From JARIHD01 sp963815935 (GTDB lineage: Bacteria; Patescibacteriota; Saccharimonadia; Saccharimonadales; UBA4665), in contig CAWFIL010000001.1 in NCBI GenBank assembly GCA_963815935.1, positions 77,799-141,798 on the forward strand: a stretch of 64,000 nt of DNA. The letters run 5' to 3'. Of the stretch, positions 59,437-64,000 are shown piece by piece. Position numbers and translations under genes: made by a program. Position 1 is the stretch's first letter, and each line of letters opens with the position of its first letter. The notes below the pieces were generated by a model. The model was given only the letters and a program-made list of their open reading frames with translations, made no database searches and was not told the origin of the DNA.

Positions 59437-62400
59437 ACTACTCAAAGATCACAAGGGGATTCTGTTTGTTATCGCGCTTGCTATTCTGGCACATTGGAGT
59501 TGGTTTACATTCAAAACGTTTACCTTTGGCGACACCGGGTACACCTACCCCGAAACCCTTAAAAACTATATCACTGAGCTAGAGCATACAGGGTGGCAAT
59601 CGACGCTTAATTTTGGTGCTCCGCAAGTAGAACCGTATTTCTTTATTTCATATATGATTAGAGGCGGGCTATCACTTATTGGCCTCTTTACGTCCGTCAA
59701 TATGTTTGTGTACTACTTTTTGCCGATTATTCTTGTTGCTCCGATCGGTTCATATCTTTTTGTCCGCAAGCTACTCAAAGATAATTTTCTGGGTACAATT
59801 GGCAGCATAATTTACACCTTCAATACCTACTTCCTAACACTCCAGACCCAACATTTACCTCTAGCGCTCGCTTACTCGCTCGCACCCCTCACACTGTTCA
59901 CATACTACTCACTCATCGACAAACTAAAGAAAGGTACGGGTGATACATGGAAGATGTCAGTTGTATTCGCGCTGATCTTTACCCTGCAGATAGTCTCCGA
60001 GCCTAGAATCGTCTATATTATTTGCCCCCTCTTGCTCTTACCTCTCGTATGGCCAGCAAGATTCAGCGTTGCCTGGTTCAAGTATCTTTTTTTAGCAGGT
60101 ATCTTGGTTGTCCTATTAAATATGTTTTGGATGCCGCTGTTTATGCATGCTGGGTCCTCGGAGGCGTCAAAGCTAACCGGGCAACCATTGTTTGGCTCTC
60201 AGTTTAAATCGACGGCCTACTCCTTGACAATCTTTCGGTCAAGTTGGACTGGAGGGGCCAGTGTTCCATTCTCAATAAACCCGATACCCTTATTTTACTG
60301 GCTAATACCTATTGCTGCATTTGCTGCATTTGCGGTGAAGGACAACGGGAATAAGAGACGAGAGGTAGTGGCATGGGCAGCCATCGGCATTTTAGGAATC
60401 TTTCTTGCAAAGCAGAACAACTCCCCTTTTAGCGGGGTATATGTTTGGCTCTATACATATTTTCCTGGGTTTAATCTCTTTAGAGAAGCTTCAAAGTTTT
60501 ATATTCTTATCGCGTTGTCCTATTCCATACTAATTCCATACAGCATCTCCAAGTTACGGTATCTACTCAAAGCAGCCCGAGGGATACACTCGACCACTGT
60601 CACCAGGTTAACCAGCCTGGCCATTGTGACCGTTGTTTCGGGCATCTTTATTTATAATACCTGGCCACTGGTCACCCTTAAAATCGGTGGTCTATTTAAG
60701 CCGCGCGACATACCTGCCCAATACCTGAAGCTCAAAAGCGAGATAGAAAGCCAAAAAGACTTCTCAAGGACGCTGTGGATTCCTTCGGCCTCCCGGTGGG
60801 GATACTACCAGTACAACCACCCCCGTGTAGACGCCTCGACTTTGGCTGGGTCAGGGCTATCTTATCTTGAGCACCCCACCGATGAAGAGGTGCCAAGTTA
60901 TATTATGACGATGCTCGACGCCACAGCCACAAAATATGTGATCGTTCCTGCCAGAGATCCCACAAATAGCGACGTATCCTATCCCGCTTTTGGTGACGAT
61001 CGTCAATATTTCATCGATGCACTAGATAATGTCGGCTTTTTAGCAAGAGAAGGGAAGGGAGTGGTGGACACGGACACACCTATCGTCTATACAAATAAGG
61101 ATTTCGGGCCCTATGTCAGCGCGAGCACCAGTCTGTTAGAGTTTCCGAACCAGGCCAATATTGATCAACTATATAGATTCGGTCGCAGCCTGAGTAGCAG
61201 CACGGGGTTCACTTCAGACGATTCTCACTCTTCCGACGAGGCCACAGCCGTCCGCGACGTCTTTGGCGATCCACACTCACTGAGTGTCAAAGCTAGCGGT
61301 ACTGAGTCGACAATTAGATCCAGGAATGCCCGGACTTATATCTATATGAACACGAATAAGCCTCGGCTTAGCTATGCCCTCCAAAGCGGCAGTATCCGCC
61401 TCTCCGTGAGTCGTTCAAGCAACTTAGAGGTAAATGGCAGAATGCTCAATAGCGGAGCCAGCGGCCAAGAACTGGTGGGTGCCATACCGTACAATGCGGA
61501 GCGCTACTATTACTTGTTGACCAAAAACAATACTACACCCCTCGACGTACAGAACAATTCAAGTCGTAATCTAGGGCAGCTAGCTGGCGAAGCAAGAATT
61601 GCGTCCACCGGCGAGGAGAACCTCATATCTAATCCTTCTCTGGAGAACGGCCTCTGGCAAAAACAAGTTGAGGATTGCAACCCCTACAATAGTAAGCCTT
61701 CGTTGCTTATGAAGCAGGATAGCAGCGAACACTCCCAGGGGACAAAATCACTAAAAATGACAGCCGTAAAACACAGCGCCTGCTCGGGCCCAAATCCCGT
61801 AGCTATCAGCGCAGGACAAACGTACCTTTTTAGGTTTGATTACAAGGCAAAATATACGAAAGAGATTAGCTATGCAATTAGTTTTAACGACCCTAAGCAC
61901 ACCACAGTGCGGAAATATCCCATTCTAGGCAGTAGTTCACATTGGCACACGGTATCTTTTTCACTTGAGGCGCCAGCAGGCGCAACCCGGCTAACGATAA
62001 AAGTCGCACTGGCCGCTAACAACCAGTCGAACGACCGTCCCGCAACAGCGTATTTTGACAATTTATCGCTGGCACCTCTGACTACGGATTTAACCCCCGC
62101 AATTGACACAAAGCCCAAATATTTATCGATTGCATTACAAGAAAAAACAAATACCTTTAAGTACGTCGACAGCACCTACGATGGCAAAAATCTTGTACCA
62201 AATCCGTCACTTGAGAAGGGTTTGTGGCAGAAGAAGGTGGGTGACTGCTACGCACATGACAATTATCCCGATCTAAACATGGCTCTCTCCCATCATGCGA
62301 GCAAAGGAGGGAACTCTCTGGAGCTTGACGCGAAACGCCACATAGCCTGCACAAGCACTCCTAGGATACGTGTCCAAGAGAATATGCCTTATCTCTTCGG

Positions 62401-63112
62401 CTTCGACTACCAAAGCCCAGACACCAAGCAGGCTAAGTACAGCATTGACTTCGATGACCCCGATCATACCATAGAGTATGGGTCGCTACCGGCTAAGAAT
62501 AAATGGCGAACCTACAGCAGCGTAGTCAATGTACCAAGTGGCGCGCACAGCATGAGAATTACGGTTAACGCCGATTCGCCACAAGGCAACCGTAACTATA
62601 CGATCAATCGTTATGACAATTTTAGGGTTATCGCCTTGCCCGACGTACAGAATCAGTTTTATCTTGTCAACAAGCAGAGCCAGGAAATGGAAAAGCCAGG
62701 TAATATCGCCTATACCGACGTAAATACCTCGAAAAAACTCATTCATGTTACCTCAGCAGGGAAGCCGTTCTTCCTGACGATGAGTGAGGCATTTAATACA
62801 GGCTGGCGGCTTGAGCTCAATGACAAGGTTGGCCATTTTCCAGTACCTCGGCCATATCACATTTTGAGCGACCACATAGACTGGGACAACTTAACTAATG
62901 GCTGGTACGTCAATCCTGGCGAGCTATGCAATACAGGATCAGAGGCCTGTACTCGCAATGCGGACGGATCGTATGACTTGGAGCTCGTAGCCGAGTTCAC
63001 ACCTCAGAGATGGTTTAACTTAGGATTTCCGATCAGCAGTATTACTCTCATAGGATGTGTGCTTTATCTCGTCTATGACTGGCGTAAAAGAAGAAAGCAA
63101 AAACATGCCTGA
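59429..63112 (+). CDS. Large GT-C-like membrane protein with twin lectin-like domains
   Basis: This 1227-residue protein begins with about ten to twelve spans (residues 10-420). An early external loop has FTFGDTGYTYPETL with acidic residues typical of GT-C enzymes. A long external region holds two similar domains beginning near 731 (LISNPSLENGLWQK) and 920 (LVPNPSLEKGLWQKK), probably carbohydrate-binding, and a last span lies near 1190-1210 with a basic tail. The plan recalls actinobacterial arabinofuranosyltransferases such as AftD and YfhO-type proteins. It probably uses a lipid-linked sugar to extend a surface glycan. Confidence 0.75.
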   Translation: MVRLLKDHKGILFVIALAILAHWSWFTFKTFTFGDTGYTYPETLKNYITELEHTGWQSTLNFGAPQVEPYFFISYMIRGGLSLIGLFTSVNMFVYYFLPIILVAPIGSYLFVRKLLKDNFLGTIGSIIYTFNTYFLTLQTQHLPLALAYSLAPLTLFTYYSLIDKLKKGTGDTWKMSVVFALIFTLQIVSEPRIVYIICPLLLLPLVWPARFSVAWFKYLFLAGILVVLLNMFWMPLFMHAGSSEASKLTGQPLFGSQFKSTAYSLTIFRSSWTGGASVPFSINPIPLFYWLIPIAAFAAFAVKDNGNKRREVVAWAAIGILGIFLAKQNNSPFSGVYVWLYTYFPGFNLFREASKFYILIALSYSILIPYSISKLRYLLKAARGIHSTTVTRLTSLAIVTVVSGIFIYNTWPLVTLKIGGLFKPRDIPAQYLKLKSEIESQKDFSRTLWIPSASRWGYYQYNHPRVDASTLAGSGLSYLEHPTDEEVPSYIMTMLDATATKYVIVPARDPTNSDVSYPAFGDDRQYFIDALDNVGFLAREGKGVVDTDTPIVYTNKDFGPYVSASTSLLEFPNQANIDQLYRFGRSLSSSTGFTSDDSHSSDEATAVRDVFGDPHSLSVKASGTESTIRSRNARTYIYMNTNKPRLSYALQSGSIRLSVSRSSNLEVNGRMLNSGASGQELVGAIPYNAERYYYLLTKNNTTPLDVQNNSSRNLGQLAGEARIASTGEENLISNPSLENGLWQKQVEDCNPYNSKPSLLMKQDSSEHSQGTKSLKMTAVKHSACSGPNPVAISAGQTYLFRFDYKAKYTKEISYAISFNDPKHTTVRKYPILGSSSHWHTVSFSLEAPAGATRLTIKVALAANNQSNDRPATAYFDNLSLAPLTTDLTPAIDTKPKYLSIALQEKTNTFKYVDSTYDGKNLVPNPSLEKGLWQKKVGDCYAHDNYPDLNMALSHHASKGGNSLELDAKRHIACTSTPRIRVQENMPYLFGFDYQSPDTKQAKYSIDFDDPDHTIEYGSLPAKNKWRTYSSVVNVPSGAHSMRITVNADSPQGNRNYTINRYDNFRVIALPDVQNQFYLVNKQSQEMEKPGNIAYTDVNTSKKLIHVTSAGKPFFLTMSEAFNTGWRLELNDKVGHFPVPRPYHILSDHIDWDNLTNGWYVNPGELCNTGSEACTRNADGSYDLELVAEFTPQRWFNLGFPISSITLIGCVLYLVYDWRKRRKQKHA

Positions 63113-64000
63113 GCAGCTGCTCGAGTCTGTGCTTGGGCGTACATATTTAATCTACGTCTTGTTGTCGCTAATAATCGTCCTGCCTCTTTGTGCACCCGGC
63201 TACACGCTAGTTGGGGACATGTCGTTTCCCCCAGCGGTTAGCGCTCCGCAAACGGTCGATCATTTATATATATTTCACCTGGCCCTTCATTATCTGAACG
63301 TCCTCCTCCCCAGCCAACTCGCCCAAAAGCTCATCTTGTTTGCCATACCGCTCGTTGCCGGGCTGGGTGCTCATCGCCTGATGTGCAGGTTGCAGGCTGG
63401 AGATGACCATACACCTGCGATCGATGCCAGGCGGCTGGATGTAGCGCGCTACTTTGCGGGTGTCTTCTATGCCTGTAATCCCTTTGTATATACCCGGCTG
63501 ATGAGCGGGCAATATCTAGTGCTACTCGGGTACGCACTGTTGCCCTGGGTGCTTTTAATGGCCAACAATCTTATGAACAAACCGGGTCTTTGGCGCTCAT
63601 GCCAGCTTGGGGCGCTATTATTTGGCATTGGCACGGTGTCTATTCACCTGCTGGGGGTGGCGGCGATAATGCTGATGGGCCTGGTTATTACACAGGGCCT
63701 TAGGACTGATTTCGGTAAAAAGTGGCGGACAGGAACGGTTGCATACAGCGCTGTAGCCATCGGCCTATTTGCGATGTCCAGCGCCTACTGGCTAATCCCC
63801 CTAGTTCTAGGCCACGGCCAAACTGCCGGCACAATCTCCAGCTTTACTAGCGCCGACCAGCAGGCCTTCGCCACTGTACCCGGCAGCCTCGGGTTAACCG
63901 GCAACGTTCTAGCCTTGCAAGGCTTCTGGGCTGACTCCCACAACCTCTATCTTTTGCCGCAAGACGTCTTTGCCTGGTGGTGGGTGCCCATTGTCGCGCT
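63105..64000 (+). CDS. Second large GT-C-like membrane protein (cut by window end)
   Basis: The frame opens at ATG 63105, overlapping the previous gene by eight bases, and stays open to the window edge (at least 298 residues). It has a first span (YLIYVLLSLIIVLPLCAPGY) followed by VGDMSFPPAV, then a loop of about 110 residues and several spans, with YACNPFVYTRLMSGQYLVLLGYALLPW near 128-154. This resembles the neighbouring protein in plan, and AftD-like proteins in general. The 3' end is not seen. Confidence 0.75.
   Translation, partial: MPEQLLESVLGRTYLIYVLLSLIIVLPLCAPGYTLVGDMSFPPAVSAPQTVDHLYIFHLALHYLNVLLPSQLAQKLILFAIPLVAGLGAHRLMCRLQAGDDHTPAIDARRLDVARYFAGVFYACNPFVYTRLMSGQYLVLLGYALLPWVLLMANNLMNKPGLWRSCQLGALLFGIGTVSIHLLGVAAIMLMGLVITQGLRTDFGKKWRTGTVAYSAVAIGLFAMSSAYWLIPLVLGHGQTAGTISSFTSADQQAFATVPGSLGLTGNVLALQGFWADSHNLYLLPQDVFAWWWVPIVA

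Noticed and set aside
1..64000. CRISPR arrays, insertion sequences, integrases, rRNA and standard tRNA genes
   Set aside because: No regularly spaced repeats, transposase or integrase motifs, or complete tRNA/rRNA signatures were seen by eye.

Overview
The window reads like a chromosome fragment of a small-genome, single-membrane bacterium, most likely a Patescibacteria/CPR member and plausibly Saccharibacteria. This rests on inference: a VirD4/TraG-like ATPase of the kind common in CPR genomes, standard-code TGA stops, many membrane and cell-wall genes with few matches to well-known families, no outer-membrane machinery, and many genes whose -10 box lies only 5-8 nt before the ATG, which suggests leaderless mRNAs. 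No rRNA, tRNA, CRISPR array, transposase or integrase was found.

Layout. 0.1-6.0 kb: VirD4/TraG-like coupling ATPase, two unknown genes, and a PLD-like/RadC pair. 6.0-9.9 kb: a gene-free, highly structured stretch, including a strong hammerhead ribozyme match on the minus strand (6364-6420). It lies downstream of a three-gene minus-strand operon (MoaA-like radical SAM, B12-binding radical SAM, adenylate-kinase-like enzyme). That operon has a canonical promoter and strong ribosome binding sites, unlike its neighbours, and looks acquired. 10-21.6 kb: lysS, Nudix, HAD phosphatase, a broken metallo-beta-lactamase-fold gene, a DMT transporter, tiny proteins, a VOC/MarR divergent pair, a response regulator, a Pr6Pr-type membrane protein and several unknowns.

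21.6-28.4 kb: a five-gene operon behind a near-consensus promoter and a long hairpin leader. It encodes three single-span membrane proteins, a cytosolic coiled-coil protein and a large transglycosylase/NlpC-P60 wall hydrolase. This is the best candidate in the window for an undescribed envelope or contact apparatus. 29.2-34.6 kb: a six-gene zinc operon (ZnuACB, a YraQ-type permease, its TIGR03943-type partner and a secreted beta-rich protein) with TTGCAA boxes over its promoter. 34.7-38.5 kb: PgaC-like synthase plus a secreted NodB-type deacetylase with three repeated C-terminal domains.

38.5-53.2 kb: inositol-phosphate synthase divergent from a LysR regulator, an adenosine deaminase, a CobS-like membrane protein, a DUF3152-type zinc protease, a flippase-like membrane protein, MscS, a secreted repeat protein, an orphan SLATT/PycTM-like protein, and a secreted amidase with its membrane neighbour. 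53.3 kb to the end: a surface-glycan cluster (flippase, GT2, GT4, GT2, methyltransferase-like, GT4, and two large GT-C-type membrane proteins, the last cut by the window edge). Peptidoglycan hydrolases, glycan synthesis and metal uptake dominate, as expected of an organism that depends on its envelope for contact with other cells.
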